A DNA stretch of 64,000 bases from CAVPTL01 sp963727235 (GCA_963727235.1 CAVSFZ010000017.1:1-64000); one strand, 5' to 3'; positions 44,245-61,511 are shown, numbered from the stretch's first letter. Translations and numbers: made by a program. The notes: generated by a model not told the origin, from the sequence alone.

Positions 44245-46161
44245 ATGAGGCTCGCGCTCGTGTCGACAACTGCCCTGCTAACGGCCGTATTCGTGGTCGG
44301 TGGCCCGGCCCTCGCTGTTGCTTCGGGCCCGCGCGCGGTGGTCCGGGTGAATCAGGTCGGATACCGCCCCGGAGACGCCAAACGGGCGGTGCTGCTGTCC
44401 ACCGTCTCTGAGGCCGGAGCCCGGTTTGCGGTCGTGAACGCGGCCGGAACAACGATCCTGCGGGGTCAGGCCGGCCGCGCGCTGCCGGCCTGGAGTGGCC
44501 GGTACCGGTTCGCGCGGGTGATCGACTTCAGCGCCGCGCGCGCTCCAGGTGGCGCCCATATCGCGGTCACCGGCCCCGCCCGGGCCTCCTCACCGCGGTT
44601 TCGGATCGAGACCAACGCCGCCCTGTACGCACCGCTGGTGCGAAACGCGGTGCGGTTCTACCAGTCCCAGCGGGACGGGCCGAACGTGATCGGAAGCGTG
44701 CTCGACCGGCAGCCGTCCCACGCCAACGACGCGCACGCGGCGGTCACCGGCGCGCCGGTGTACCGGTACGACTCGCTCACGGGCGATCCGCCGCTCCTGG
44801 GCGGAACGCACGACGTCTCCGGCGGGTGGTTCGACGCGGGTGACTACATCAAGCTGGTGCACACCACCAGCTACACCGAGGCGGTGCTCCTGACCGCCGT
44901 TCGGGAACATCCCCAGAAGCTCTCGCAGCCGAATCGGAACCTGCGAGCCGAGGCCCGCTTCGGGCTGGACTGGCTCAACAAGATGTGGGACGACGCCGGC
45001 GGCACGCTCTACTACCAGGTGGGGATCGGCGACGGAAACGGGTGCGGCTCGATCTGCGGCGACCACGACATCTGGCGGCTGCCCCAGGTGGACGACACCT
45101 ACGCCGGCAGCGATCCGCGGTTCAAGTACATCCGCAACCGCCCGGCGTTTCGGGCAGGTGCCGCCGGGCAGCTCGTCAGCCCCAACCTGGCGGGACGGCT
45201 GGCCGCCGACTTCGCGCTCTGTTATCAGGTGTACCGGGGCAGCAACCCCACCTTCGCCGCCGATTGCCTGCGCTCGGCCGAGCACGTGTTCGGGCTGGCG
45301 CGCACGTCGGGGATCCATCGGCTGCGCACCGCCTCGCCGTATGACTATTACCCGGAGACGCAGTGGCGCGACGACCTCGAGTACGGGGCGGCGGAGTTGA
45401 CCCTCGCGCTGCAGGCCGGCAATCTCCCGAGCGGCTTGGCCCATACCGACCCGCTGTACTACCTGCGGCGGGCAAGCCACTGGGCCGGGAAGTACATGGC
45501 ATCCTCCGACCAGGACTCACTGAACCTGTACGACGTGTCGGGGATCGCGCACGGCGAGCTGGCCGATGCGATCGTCGCCGCCGGGCATCCCGCCGGGCTG
45601 GAGACGACGCGGGCAGCGCTGATCCGCAACCTGCGATCCAAGCTGGCTGCGGGCGTGTCCGAGTCTGCGTCCGACCCGTTCGGCTTCGGCGTCCAGTACG
45701 GGACGTGGGACGAGACGCCGCACGCGCTGGGGTACGCGTACGAGGCCGGCGAGTACGACCGGCTCACGCACACCAACACGTACGAGGCGTTTGGCCGCCG
45801 CCAGGTGGATTGGGTGCTTGGGCGGAACGCGTGGGGGTCATCGTTCGTGGTGGGCGCCGGGCGGGTGTTCCCCAAGTGCATGCAGAGCCAGATCGCCAAC
45901 CTGTCCGGCTCGCTCAACGGGCGGCCGCCGCTGCAGCTGGGAGCGACCGTCGACGGCCCCAACCCCGCCGACGTCTTCACCGACCTGGGGCTACCGGGCG
46001 GAGCGCACAGTTGCCCGGCAGGAGGCACAAACCGCTTCCGGCCCTTCGACGCCCGCGGCGCCCGCTACATGGACGACGCGCGGGCCTGGCCGAGCGTCGA
46101 GCCGACGCTCGACTACACCGCGCTTGGCGTGCTGCTCTTCGCGAACCGCGCGCTTGGGTGA
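44245..46161 (+). CDS. Secreted glycoside hydrolase family 9 (cellulase-like)
   Basis: 638 residues with a signal peptide (to about 27). An N-terminal Ig-like domain of the CelD type (VRVNQVGYRPGDAKRAVLLS, about 30-122) precedes the (alpha/alpha)6 catalytic domain. DVSGGWFDAGDYIK holds the catalytic base Asp197/Asp200; VLGRNAWGSSFVVG is GH9 signature 1; Glu619 in WPSVEPTLDYTAL is the acid. Substrates are beta-1,4 glucans or related sugars such as exo-glucosamine oligomers. It is divergent from rpsL and interrupts the usual rpoBC-rpsL neighbourhood. TAGGCT at 44231 may be its -10, implying a leaderless message. The stop lies in a palindromic repeat. Confidence 0.93.
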   Translation: MRLALVSTTALLTAVFVVGGPALAVASGPRAVVRVNQVGYRPGDAKRAVLLSTVSEAGARFAVVNAAGTTILRGQAGRALPAWSGRYRFARVIDFSAARAPGGAHIAVTGPARASSPRFRIETNAALYAPLVRNAVRFYQSQRDGPNVIGSVLDRQPSHANDAHAAVTGAPVYRYDSLTGDPPLLGGTHDVSGGWFDAGDYIKLVHTTSYTEAVLLTAVREHPQKLSQPNRNLRAEARFGLDWLNKMWDDAGGTLYYQVGIGDGNGCGSICGDHDIWRLPQVDDTYAGSDPRFKYIRNRPAFRAGAAGQLVSPNLAGRLAADFALCYQVYRGSNPTFAADCLRSAEHVFGLARTSGIHRLRTASPYDYYPETQWRDDLEYGAAELTLALQAGNLPSGLAHTDPLYYLRRASHWAGKYMASSDQDSLNLYDVSGIAHGELADAIVAAGHPAGLETTRAALIRNLRSKLAAGVSESASDPFGFGVQYGTWDETPHALGYAYEAGEYDRLTHTNTYEAFGRRQVDWVLGRNAWGSSFVVGAGRVFPKCMQSQIANLSGSLNGRPPLQLGATVDGPNPADVFTDLGLPGGAHSCPAGGTNRFRPFDARGARYMDDARAWPSVEPTLDYTALGVLLFANRALG

Positions 46162-46189
46162 ATAATGGTGCCTGGCACCAATTATTCAC
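46158..46189. repeat. Palindromic element, copy 3
   Basis: Left arm GTGAATAATGGTGCC, centre T, right arm GGCACCAATTATTCAC; one T is missing in the left arm. The TGA stop of the glycosidase gene (46159-46161) is its first bases. Confidence 0.9.
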
Positions 46190-46300
46190 CGCTTACGCCC
46201 AGTGGTGGTCACATTGCGGAAGGCGTGCCGGATGGACATGCCGGCGCACGTCCGATTTCGATCGTAGAGTCTCACAGCGGGCTGCGACAGCTCGCGACGG

Positions 46301-46486
46301 CTAGGAGCAACGACTGGACCGCCGCTTCAACTCCACCGTAGCGACGACCAGGAGGCCGCTAACGAGACCGAACGCAGCATCTCCATAGTCAGTCGTTCCA
46401 AACCACAGCCAGTTGATCGAGGTTGAGATCGCCACCCCACCCAGGGGGGCCACAACCCAACGCCACTTCGAGTCAAAGACATTCAT
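46301..46486 (-). CDS. 61-residue membrane protein
   Basis: From the ATG at 46486 (GAGGTC upstream) the product has two membrane segments (about 9-24 and 33-51) and ends VELKRRSSRCS. It starts 28 bases after the secreted-protein gene and is probably co-transcribed with it. The longer frame to 46708 overlaps that gene and is a shadow. No family recognised. A membrane partner or immunity protein for the upstream product is possible but unproven. Confidence 0.6.
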   Translation of the reverse strand: MNVFDSKWRWVVAPLGGVAISTSINWLWFGTTDYGDAAFGLVSGLLVVATVELKRRSSRCS

Positions 46487-46514
46487 GACGACCTCGGAAC
46501 CCCCGGTGTTGGGG

Positions 46515-47456
46515 CTAGGCGCAATGGCTCGTCCAAGCTCGATCGAACTTGCCCCCGTAGTAGAAACTGAGATTAAGGCGACAGTGTGGGTGGAAGTAGT
46601 GATCGACATACGTGCGAAGAAGTGCAACGACGCCCGCCGCCCCCGCCCCGCAGAGCACAGCGCCGGGGCCGAGTTCCATGCAGACAGCGGTTCCGACAAC
46701 CACCGCAAGGGCGTACGATCCGTTCTTGAGAGCGACTTGGTCGAGTGGGGAGAGTTCCACAGTGAACGTCGTCCAGTGGAGGTGCACCGACGGGTCAGCT
46801 TTCACGGGGAACGCTGTCTGCGATGTGAAGTCAACCACCTGCACCACGGTGGTTCCGTTAACTTCGAAATGGGTCGGCACAGAGTTCCCATTTGCGTCCG
46901 TCGCCCACGGGGCGTCGATCTTCCCAAGTTCGTTCCCAGTCGGGTCGAAGAGGACAAGGCTTCCGTCCGCCTGTTGATCGATCCGAGCGACATCGCCCGA
47001 GATCGGGAACGCATACCGCCGAGGTGCCGAGGCATCGTTGATGGACACGAGCGCACGCACTCCATCGGGGATCGCCTGAACGGCGAAGTCACTCGCGTCT
47101 GTCTGCCCGTCGTAAACGACCGTGCCTCCGACTTTGGTGGCAGATGCGTCGTCGGTGGGGAGTGAGAGGGACACCGATGTCCCGTCCCCGGATGCGGTCA
47201 CCGCGTCGTCAGAATCCCGGGGAATCTCCAATGTCCCGCCGCCGACCGCAGCCGTGAAATCATCGGGCGTCGCCGAAACCGGGGCAGCCGCAACCCCACC
47301 CTGGTCAGCAACCGCGGCCGCAGTGTTCTCCTGGATCTCACGTGGACTGAGACCGGAAGTCTCCGCCACGGCTGAGCCGGGAACCAACGCAACCAGCCCG
47401 ACTCCAAGAAGAATCGGTAGTACGAGGAGCCGTGGGGACGAGCATTTGATAGGCAT
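46515..47456 (-). CDS. Secreted protein with hydrophobic Gly/Ala-rich C-terminal segment
   Basis: 313 residues. A signal peptide ends near VPGSAVA (residue 31). The middle (about 85-225) is beta-rich with VGGTVVYDGQTDASDFAVQA and HFEVNGTTVVQVVDF. Near 250-285 lies a hydrophobic stretch with two Cys and many Gly and Ala (VGTAVCMELGPGAVLCGAGA). This layout occurs in actinobacterial exported proteins of unknown role. A row of 60 bases near its end has 55% GC against 72% in the neighbouring glycosidase, so recent acquisition is likely. Confidence 0.72.
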   Translation of the reverse strand: MPIKCSSPRLLVLPILLGVGLVALVPGSAVAETSGLSPREIQENTAAAVADQGGVAAAPVSATPDDFTAAVGGGTLEIPRDSDDAVTASGDGTSVSLSLPTDDASATKVGGTVVYDGQTDASDFAVQAIPDGVRALVSINDASAPRRYAFPISGDVARIDQQADGSLVLFDPTGNELGKIDAPWATDANGNSVPTHFEVNGTTVVQVVDFTSQTAFPVKADPSVHLHWTTFTVELSPLDQVALKNGSYALAVVVGTAVCMELGPGAVLCGAGAAGVVALLRTYVDHYFHPHCRLNLSFYYGGKFDRAWTSHCA

Positions 47457-47565
47457 ACCCGTGACACTATCTTCAGACTCAAATCACAGCAAGATCCTAG
47501 TGTAACAGTAGTGTGACAACACCTGTCAGGGTCCGTATGGCTCGCAAACGGCAGCCTTCTGCAAC

Positions 47566-47595
47566 GTGAATAACGGTGCCTGGCACCGTTATTCA
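47566..47595. repeat. Palindromic element, copy 4
   Basis: Left arm GTGAATAACGGTGCC, centre T, right arm GGCACCGTTATTCA; 14 perfect pairs. It lies in the 276-base gap between the secreted-protein start and the rpoC end, which holds only these repeats. Confidence 0.92.
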
Positions 47596-47654
47596 GGTCG
47601 AGCGGTCGTGGCCATGGCAGGCGGTGGGGAGCGCTGCCCGGCGCCAGGGTGGAG

Positions 47655-47690
47655 CCTGAAGTAATTGGTGCCTGGCACCAATTATTCAGG
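47655..47690. repeat. Palindromic element, copy 5
   Basis: Left arm CCTGAAGTAATTGGTGCC, centre T, right arm GGCACCAATTATTCAGG; the left arm has one extra G. It abuts copy 6. Confidence 0.9.
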
Positions 47691-47725
47691 GGTGAATAAC
47701 GGTGCCTGGCACCGTTATTCACCCC
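47689..47725. repeat. Palindromic element, copy 6
   Basis: Left arm GGGGTGAATAACGGTGCC, centre T, right arm GGCACCGTTATTCACCCC; 18 perfect pairs, the longest copy. It lies seven bases after the rpoC stop and could end or protect the rpoBC transcript, although no T run follows. Confidence 0.94.
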
Positions 47726-47732
47726 TTGCGTT

Positions 47733-52241
<4,509 letters not shown>

Positions 52242-52314
52242 CGGGGGACTCTCACTTTCCCTGGAATTGTGGTATCAGCAGTAGAGCTTCGAGATGTCGA
52301 GCGGAGGATCGGGG

Positions 52315-55932
<3,618 letters not shown>

Positions 55933-55999
55933 GGCGACGCCTCCCGCGGGGCATAAGTGGGTTAAAAAGGAACGATCCGGACCAACGGCGCAACCACAA

Positions 56000-56028
56000 A
56001 CCCTATCAGGGAGGGTCGATCCTCGCAA
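56000..56028 (-). promoter_or_regulatory. Probable rpoBC promoter
   Basis: On the minus strand TTGCGA (56028-56023) and TAGGGT (56005-56000) have a 17-base spacer. The start would be near 55993, giving a 60-base leader. No upstream rplJ/rplL lies in the window on this strand, because an MFS gene precedes, so rpoBC has its own promoter. Confidence 0.6.
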
Positions 56029-56119
56029 ATGCGCACGGCTAAATCGGCCGCTTGCGGGAATTTTTGTGGTCTTCCGCAGCGACGTGCCTTGGCCCACTAT
56101 ACCCAGGATGTCGCCCAGG

Positions 56120-57295
56120 TCAAGCGCGCGGACGAGTGAGCAGCGCCGCGGGCATCACCACGAAAACGCCGAACAGGCCCGCCATCGCGATCACCACACG
56201 GGGCGACCACTGCTCCGCCAGCGCGCCCCCGCCGATCGCCCCGAGGGTCGTGGCCACCGCACCCAGAGACATCAAAAGCGCGATCGTACCGGCCCGTTCC
56301 GCGGGGGGCGTCTCACGCTGCAGCACCGAGCGGTTGTGCACCAGCACGATCCCGTTGGCGATGCCGAAGGCAAAGAAGCTCGCGATGGCCACACCCAGGT
56401 GGCCCGCCAGCCCGGCCACGATCGTGCAGATCCCTCCGATGCCGATGATGGCGGGATAGCGCCGGCCCAGCGTCTTACCCCGCTTCCCGGCCAAGAGGCT
56501 GCCGCCCAGGATGCCCACCTGCATGACCGCCACCGCGATCCCGACCACCGCGGCCGACGCTCCCAGCGAGCCCAGGAACAGCGGCACCTCGAGGGCGTTG
56601 ATCACACCGCCCATGACCAGCATCAGCGGCGCCGCGACCGCCACCTGCAGCAGCGCCGGCGCCCGCACCACCGTGCGGAAGCTGCGCCGGATGTGCGTGA
56701 GCACGCTGGCGACCGGACCGGTGGCGGCCGCCACGATCAGCGATCGGCAGCCCCACAGCAGCAGCGCCGAGAACAGGAACGTGACGGCGTTTCCCACCAG
56801 CACCGCGCCCGCGCCCACCAGCGTCAAGGCGATGCCGCTGATCGCCTGGCCCAAGGTGGTCATGAAAGTGTCGGCCGCCGTCAGCGCGCCGTTGGCGGCA
56901 TCCAGCTCCCGCTCTTCCACCAGCACCGGCACGGACGCCAGAGCCACCGGCCGAAACACGCCCGCGGCCGCTCCGGCGACGGTCGCCAGCGCGATCACCG
57001 CGGCCGGCTGGTGCACCGCCGCCAGTGCCACGAAACACGCGGCACACACCAGGTCGGAGATCACCAGCGCCCGGCGGGGAGGAAGCCGGTCGAGCCGGCC
57101 GGCGAACAGCACGCCGATCACAACCGCCGGCGCGAACTCGGCCACGAACAGCGCCGACACCCACTCCGGCGAGCCGGTATCGCGGAACATCCGAACCGAC
57201 AGGGTGATGGCCGCCGCCCACGTGCCGAAGACGCTGATGGCGGTCGCCAGCCACAGCCGGCGGAAGTCCGCCCCGGGAGGGAGCAGGGAGCTCAT
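56120..57295 (-). CDS. MFS transporter
   Basis: 391 residues with twelve predicted helices. The motif A-like loop GRLDRLPPRRALVISDL lies between helices two and three. The first helix LWLATAISVFGTW and the overall length resemble MFS_3/enterobactin-exporter-type drug or siderophore effluxers. Substrate unknown. It is transcribed towards rpoB with a 187-base gap that holds the rpoB promoter. Confidence 0.85.
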   Translation of the reverse strand: MSSLLPPGADFRRLWLATAISVFGTWAAAITLSVRMFRDTGSPEWVSALFVAEFAPAVVIGVLFAGRLDRLPPRRALVISDLVCAACFVALAAVHQPAAVIALATVAGAAAGVFRPVALASVPVLVEERELDAANGALTAADTFMTTLGQAISGIALTLVGAGAVLVGNAVTFLFSALLLWGCRSLIVAAATGPVASVLTHIRRSFRTVVRAPALLQVAVAAPLMLVMGGVINALEVPLFLGSLGASAAVVGIAVAVMQVGILGGSLLAGKRGKTLGRRYPAIIGIGGICTIVAGLAGHLGVAIASFFAFGIANGIVLVHNRSVLQRETPPAERAGTIALLMSLGAVATTLGAIGGGALAEQWSPRVVIAMAGLFGVFVVMPAALLTRPRA

Positions 57296-57352
57296 GGTCT
57301 GGCGTGTATATCCGCGCGGACAGCGCCGGTCAACACCGCGGCGCCCGCAGCG

Positions 57353-58417
57353 CTACGCGGCGGGGGCTCCCGCGCCGGTCATCGCGGGCGTGTGTTGGAG
57401 GGGGTGGTGACAGGCCGCGAAGTGTCCGCCCCCGTGGTGCTTGAGCTCGGGCTCGTCGGTGGTGCAGACCTCGGTGGCGTAGCGGCAGCGAGGGTGGAAG
57501 CGGCAACCCGAGGGTGGGTTGATGGGGCTGGGTACATCTCCGGTGAGCACGATCCGCTCGCGTTTGGCGGCGATCGCCAGGTCGGGGATCGGCACGGCCG
57601 AGAGCAGCGCCTCGGTGTAGGGGTGGATGGGGCGCTGGTAGAGCTCCTCGGCCGGCGAGATCTCGGCGATCTTGCCGAGGTACATGACCACGATGCGGTC
57701 GGAGACATGGCGCACGACCGACAGGTCGTGGGCAATGAACAGATAGGTCAGCCCCAGGTTGTCCTGGAGGTCGTCGAGCAGGTTCACGACCTGGGCCTGG
57801 ATCGACACGTCGAGGGCCGAGACCGGCTCGTCGGCGACGATCATCTTGGGGTTGAGCGCGAGCGCGCGGGCGACGCCGATGCGCTGGCGCTGGCCGCCGG
57901 AGAACTCGTGGGGGTAGCGGTTGTAGTGCTCGGGGTTGAGTCCCACCAGGCCCAGCAGCTCCTGCACTTTGGTCTTGATCGCCTTGCGGTCGCCCTGGTT
58001 ATGGATCTTCAGCGGATCGGCGATGATCGTGCCGACGCGCTTGCGCGGGTTCAGCGAGGCGTAGGGATCCTGGAAGATCATCTGCATCTCGCGTCGCAGC
58101 GGCCGCATATCGCGGCGCGACAGGTTGGAGATGTCCTTGCCGTCGAAGATCACGCTGCCCGCGGTCAGGTCGTGCAGCCGGATCGCGCATCGCCCCAGCG
58201 TGGACTTGCCACAGCCCGACTCGCCCACCAGCCCGACCGTCTCTCCCGGAAAGACGTCGAAGCTGACGTCATCGACAGCGTGCACCCGCGCCACCTCATG
58301 CTGGAACACGACCCCCTGCTTGATCGGGAAGTACTTCTTGAGGTGTTCGATGCGAAGCAGCGGATCGCCTGTGGGCGCGGCCTCGGGCTGGGGCGCAGGT
58401 GCCTCGGTAGCGCTCAT
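57353..58417 (-). CDS. Oligopeptide ABC transporter ATPase, OppF/DppF type
   Basis: 354 residues. Walker A GESGCGKST, signature FSGGQRQRIGVARALAL and Walker B KMIVADEP are complete. The C-terminal CRFHPRCRYATEVC region is the Cys-rich extension found in OppD/OppF ATPases. HEVARVHAVDDVSFDVFPG is typical of OppF. ATG at 58417 overlaps the oppD-type stop (ATGA). Confidence 0.93.
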   Translation of the reverse strand: MSATEAPAPQPEAAPTGDPLLRIEHLKKYFPIKQGVVFQHEVARVHAVDDVSFDVFPGETVGLVGESGCGKSTLGRCAIRLHDLTAGSVIFDGKDISNLSRRDMRPLRREMQMIFQDPYASLNPRKRVGTIIADPLKIHNQGDRKAIKTKVQELLGLVGLNPEHYNRYPHEFSGGQRQRIGVARALALNPKMIVADEPVSALDVSIQAQVVNLLDDLQDNLGLTYLFIAHDLSVVRHVSDRIVVMYLGKIAEISPAEELYQRPIHPYTEALLSAVPIPDLAIAAKRERIVLTGDVPSPINPPSGCRFHPRCRYATEVCTTDEPELKHHGGGHFAACHHPLQHTPAMTGAGAPAA

Positions 58418-59445
58418 GCGGCCCCCTCGGCCAACGCCGGATTGATGTCGGCGGTGCGAAGCTCTCGCTTCTGCTCGACCGTCAGGTGGCAGGCGTCCAG
58501 GTGACCGCCGGCGACCTTGTCGGTGAGGTTGGGGTCATCGGTCAGGCAGCGATCGAACTTGTGCCGGCAGCGGGGCGCGAAATGGCACCCGTCCGGCAGG
58601 TTCACAAGCGACGGCGGGTTGCCCGGAATCGCGGTCAACCGCTTCGGCCGAGGCCGATCCAGCCGCGGAATCGACCCCAGAAGCCCCCACGTGTAGGGAT
58701 GCTGGGGATCGTCGAACACCTCCTGCTTGGTGCCGTGCTCCACCACCCGACCTGCATACATCACGATCACGCGATCGGCCACCTCGGCCACCACCCCCAT
58801 GTCATGGGTGATCAACACCACCGCAGAGTTGAACTCCGACTTCAGCCGCGCGATCACTTCCAGAATCTGCGCCTGGATGGTCACGTCCAAGGCCGTGGTG
58901 GGCTCGTCGGCAATCAGCAGGTCGGGGTTACACGAAAGCGCCATCGCGATCATCACCCGCTGGCGCATACCCCCCGAGAACTGATGCGGATACTCATCCA
59001 CCCGCACCTCCGGATTGGGAATCCCCACCGCCCGCAACAGCTCGACCGTGCGACCCCGGGCCTGCTTGTCGGAAAGCGACTCGTGCGCCTGCAGCTGCTC
59101 CGAGATCTGCCAACCCACCTTGTACACCGGGTTCAGCGACGTCATCGGGTCCTGAAAGATCATCGCCATCTCCGCCCCGCGGATGTCCTGCATGCGCGAC
59201 TCGGTGGCAGTCATCAGATCGGCGCCCTTGTACAACACCTCACCCTCGAACACGGCATTGGGGTCGTTGATCAGCCGCATCACCGACATCATCGTCACGC
59301 TCTTACCCGACCCCGACTCACCCACGATCCCCAACACCTCACCCGGATCCACCGAAAACGACAAGCCGTCCACCGCCCGCACCAACCCATCCTCCGTGCG
59401 AAAGGTGACCTTCAGATCTCTGACATCCAACAGGGGCTCAGCCAT
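58414..59445 (-). CDS. Oligopeptide ABC transporter ATPase, OppD/DppD type
   Basis: 343 residues from the ATG at 59445. Walker A GESGSGKSVT, FSGGMRQRVMIAMAL and LLIADEPTTALD are present, and GCHFAPRCRHKFDRC is the C-terminal Cys cluster. It pairs with the following ATPase to power the two permeases upstream. The frame reaching 59532 overlaps the permease gene and is rejected. Confidence 0.93.
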   Translation of the reverse strand: MAEPLLDVRDLKVTFRTEDGLVRAVDGLSFSVDPGEVLGIVGESGSGKSVTMMSVMRLINDPNAVFEGEVLYKGADLMTATESRMQDIRGAEMAMIFQDPMTSLNPVYKVGWQISEQLQAHESLSDKQARGRTVELLRAVGIPNPEVRVDEYPHQFSGGMRQRVMIAMALSCNPDLLIADEPTTALDVTIQAQILEVIARLKSEFNSAVVLITHDMGVVAEVADRVIVMYAGRVVEHGTKQEVFDDPQHPYTWGLLGSIPRLDRPRPKRLTAIPGNPPSLVNLPDGCHFAPRCRHKFDRCLTDDPNLTDKVAGGHLDACHLTVEQKRELRTADINPALAEGAA

Positions 59446-59452
59446 GGGGTTC

Positions 59453-60421
59453 CTAGTGCGGTCGCAACCGCGGATCGAGGTATACGTACCCGACATCGAC
59501 GATCGCATTTGCGAGCACGATGAAGAAGGCACCGTAGATCACCGTGCCCATGATCACAGGAAGATCGAGTCCGATCAACGCGTTATACGTGAGCCGCCCG
59601 ACGCCGGGCAGCCCGAACACGACCTCGGTGAGCAGCGCCGCCCCGCCGACCAGTGCGCCGAAATCGAGCCCGAACAGGCTGATGAAGACGACCATCGAGT
59701 TGCGCAGCTGGTGGCGGGTCATGACCCGCTTGCCGTCGAGCCCCTTGGCCCGAGCGGTGCGCACGAAATCGTTGTTCTCGCTCTCAACCAGGTCGGAGCG
59801 AAGCACGCGCCCGTAGAAGCCGATGTAGAGCACCGCCAGCACGATCCACGGAATAACCAGGTGCTTGAACCACAGGAACGGGTCTTGGGTGAGCGGCGTG
59901 TAGCCCAGCGGCGGCACCCAGCTGAACAGGAAGGTGTCGTGGTACCGGCTCTGGGTGATCAGGTTGGCGACCTCGCCCAGCCAGAAGACCGGCATCGAGA
60001 TCCCGATCAGGGCGATGATCATGAGTAACGGGTCCCAGAAGGTGCCGCGTTTGACCGCCGCGACCACCCCCACCAGGATTGCCATCGTCACCCACAGGAA
60101 GGCGGCTCCGAACACCAGCGAGAGCGTCACCGGAGTGGCCGCCCAGATCGCGGGGACGACCTCGGTGCGCGTGCTGTACGAGATCAGATCGCGCTTGACG
60201 AACAGGTGGTTCATCATCAGCACGTACTGCACCGGCAGCGGGCGATCGAGACCGAACTCCTTGCGGATCGACCTGATCGTCTGAGGGCTGGGATTCTTGC
60301 CGGCCATCTGGCGGGCCGGATCGACTCCCGGGATGTGGAAGAAGATCAAGAACACCAGCACCGAGATCACGAACATCACCAGGAACATCCAGAGGGTGCG
60401 GCGGATGATGAACGTGCCCAC
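59453..60421 (-). CDS. Oligopeptide ABC transporter permease, OppB/DppB type
   Basis: 322 residues from a GTG at 60421, six membrane helices. FIIRRTLWMFLVMFVISVLV and the EAA loop VRTARAKGLDGKRVMTRHQL mark the DppB group. The larger periplasmic loop between helices one and two is normal. It starts three bases after the oppC-type stop. Confidence 0.92.
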   Translation of the reverse strand: MGTFIIRRTLWMFLVMFVISVLVFLIFFHIPGVDPARQMAGKNPSPQTIRSIRKEFGLDRPLPVQYVLMMNHLFVKRDLISYSTRTEVVPAIWAATPVTLSLVFGAAFLWVTMAILVGVVAAVKRGTFWDPLLMIIALIGISMPVFWLGEVANLITQSRYHDTFLFSWVPPLGYTPLTQDPFLWFKHLVIPWIVLAVLYIGFYGRVLRSDLVESENNDFVRTARAKGLDGKRVMTRHQLRNSMVVFISLFGLDFGALVGGAALLTEVVFGLPGVGRLTYNALIGLDLPVIMGTVIYGAFFIVLANAIVDVGYVYLDPRLRPH

Positions 60422-60424
60422 CGG

Positions 60425-61459
60425 CTACCCCTCCGACCGCAGCTTGGCCCGCGGATCCAGCGCGTCGCGCACGCCGTCTCCGACCACGTTCAGCGTTAGC
60501 ACCGTGAACAGGATCATCAGACCGGGGGCGATCGAGACCAGCGGCCGGGTGTAGAGCAGCCCCTGGCCGTCGTCGATCAGGGTGCCCCAGCTGGCATTGG
60601 GGGCCTGCACGCCGATCCCCAGGAACGACAGCGCCGACTCGGTGAGCACATTGGTGGCCACGATCAGCGGCAGGAACACGATCACGATCGTGATCACGTT
60701 GGGCAGGATCTCCGCCAGCATCAGCCGCCAGGTGGAGGCGCCCTGGGCGACCGCCGCCTCCACGAACTCCTGCTCACACACCGACAGCACCTCGCCGCGC
60801 ACCGGTCTGGCCACGTACGGGATGTACACGACCCCGATGATCAGGATCGGTATCCAAAGACTTGCGGGATCGATCGCCACCGGCCCCAGCGAGATCCCCT
60901 GCACCAGCAATGCGGTCGACAGCGCGATCGCCAGCAGATACACCGGAAACGCCCAGATCACGTCCAGCGAGCGCGAGATCAGCGAGTCGGTCAACCCTCC
61001 GAAGAACCCTGCCAGGACACCCAGGATGATCGCCGCGGTGCAAGTCAGCACGGCGGATGCGATGCCGATGATCAGCGACGCCCGGCCACCGTAGAGAACG
61101 CGGGCCGCGACATCTCTGCCCTGCGCGTCAGCGCCGAGGAAGTAGTGACGCGTCCAGGTCGGCTTCAGCGGTGAGGTGCCGAAACCCGAGGGGTTTGTGG
61201 CCAGCACCGCCGTCTTCTTGCCGTTCACGGTGGTGTAGCCGTTGATGTTCGACGAGAACGGGTCGGTGTCGGCGATGTGGTTGGCATACAACGGCGCCGC
61301 GAAGCACGACACCACGATCACCACGAACAACCCCAGGCTGACCATGGCGATGCGGTTGCGGCGAAAACGCTTCCACGCCAGCGCCCACGGTCCTTTGCCC
61401 GACTCGGCGGTGGTATCAACCCGCGCCTCTTCGGGGAGCTCTAGTGCTTGCTCGACCAT
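60425..61459 (-). CDS. Oligopeptide ABC transporter permease, OppC/DppC type
   Basis: 344 residues. A cytoplasmic N-terminus (KGPWALAWKRFRRNRIAMVS) leads into the first helix; HYFLGADAQGRDVAARVLYG is the conserved OppC segment (usually LGTDxxGRD). The EAA loop is FVEAAVAQGASTWRLMLAEI. It follows the binding-protein gene after a gap with a strong hairpin. Confidence 0.92.
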   Translation of the reverse strand: MVEQALELPEEARVDTTAESGKGPWALAWKRFRRNRIAMVSLGLFVVIVVSCFAAPLYANHIADTDPFSSNINGYTTVNGKKTAVLATNPSGFGTSPLKPTWTRHYFLGADAQGRDVAARVLYGGRASLIIGIASAVLTCTAAIILGVLAGFFGGLTDSLISRSLDVIWAFPVYLLAIALSTALLVQGISLGPVAIDPASLWIPILIIGVVYIPYVARPVRGEVLSVCEQEFVEAAVAQGASTWRLMLAEILPNVITIVIVFLPLIVATNVLTESALSFLGIGVQAPNASWGTLIDDGQGLLYTRPLVSIAPGLMILFTVLTLNVVGDGVRDALDPRAKLRSEG

Positions 61460-61481
61460 GACACTGTCATATCAGATACCC

Positions 61482-61511
61482 AGAGGGCCGGGGGATCAAC
61501 CCCGGCCCTCT
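61482..61511 (-). terminator. Hairpin between binding-protein and permease genes
   Basis: AGAGGGCCGGGG and CCCCGGCCCTCT form a perfect 12-base stem with a 6-base loop. No T run follows on either strand, so it is more likely a partial terminator or an mRNA 3'-end stabiliser, raising binding protein over permease output. Confidence 0.6.

Noticed and set aside
56120..57295. rplJ-rplL upstream of rpoB
   Set aside because: The gene before rpoB is an MFS transporter; no ribosomal stalk protein sequence is visible in any frame.
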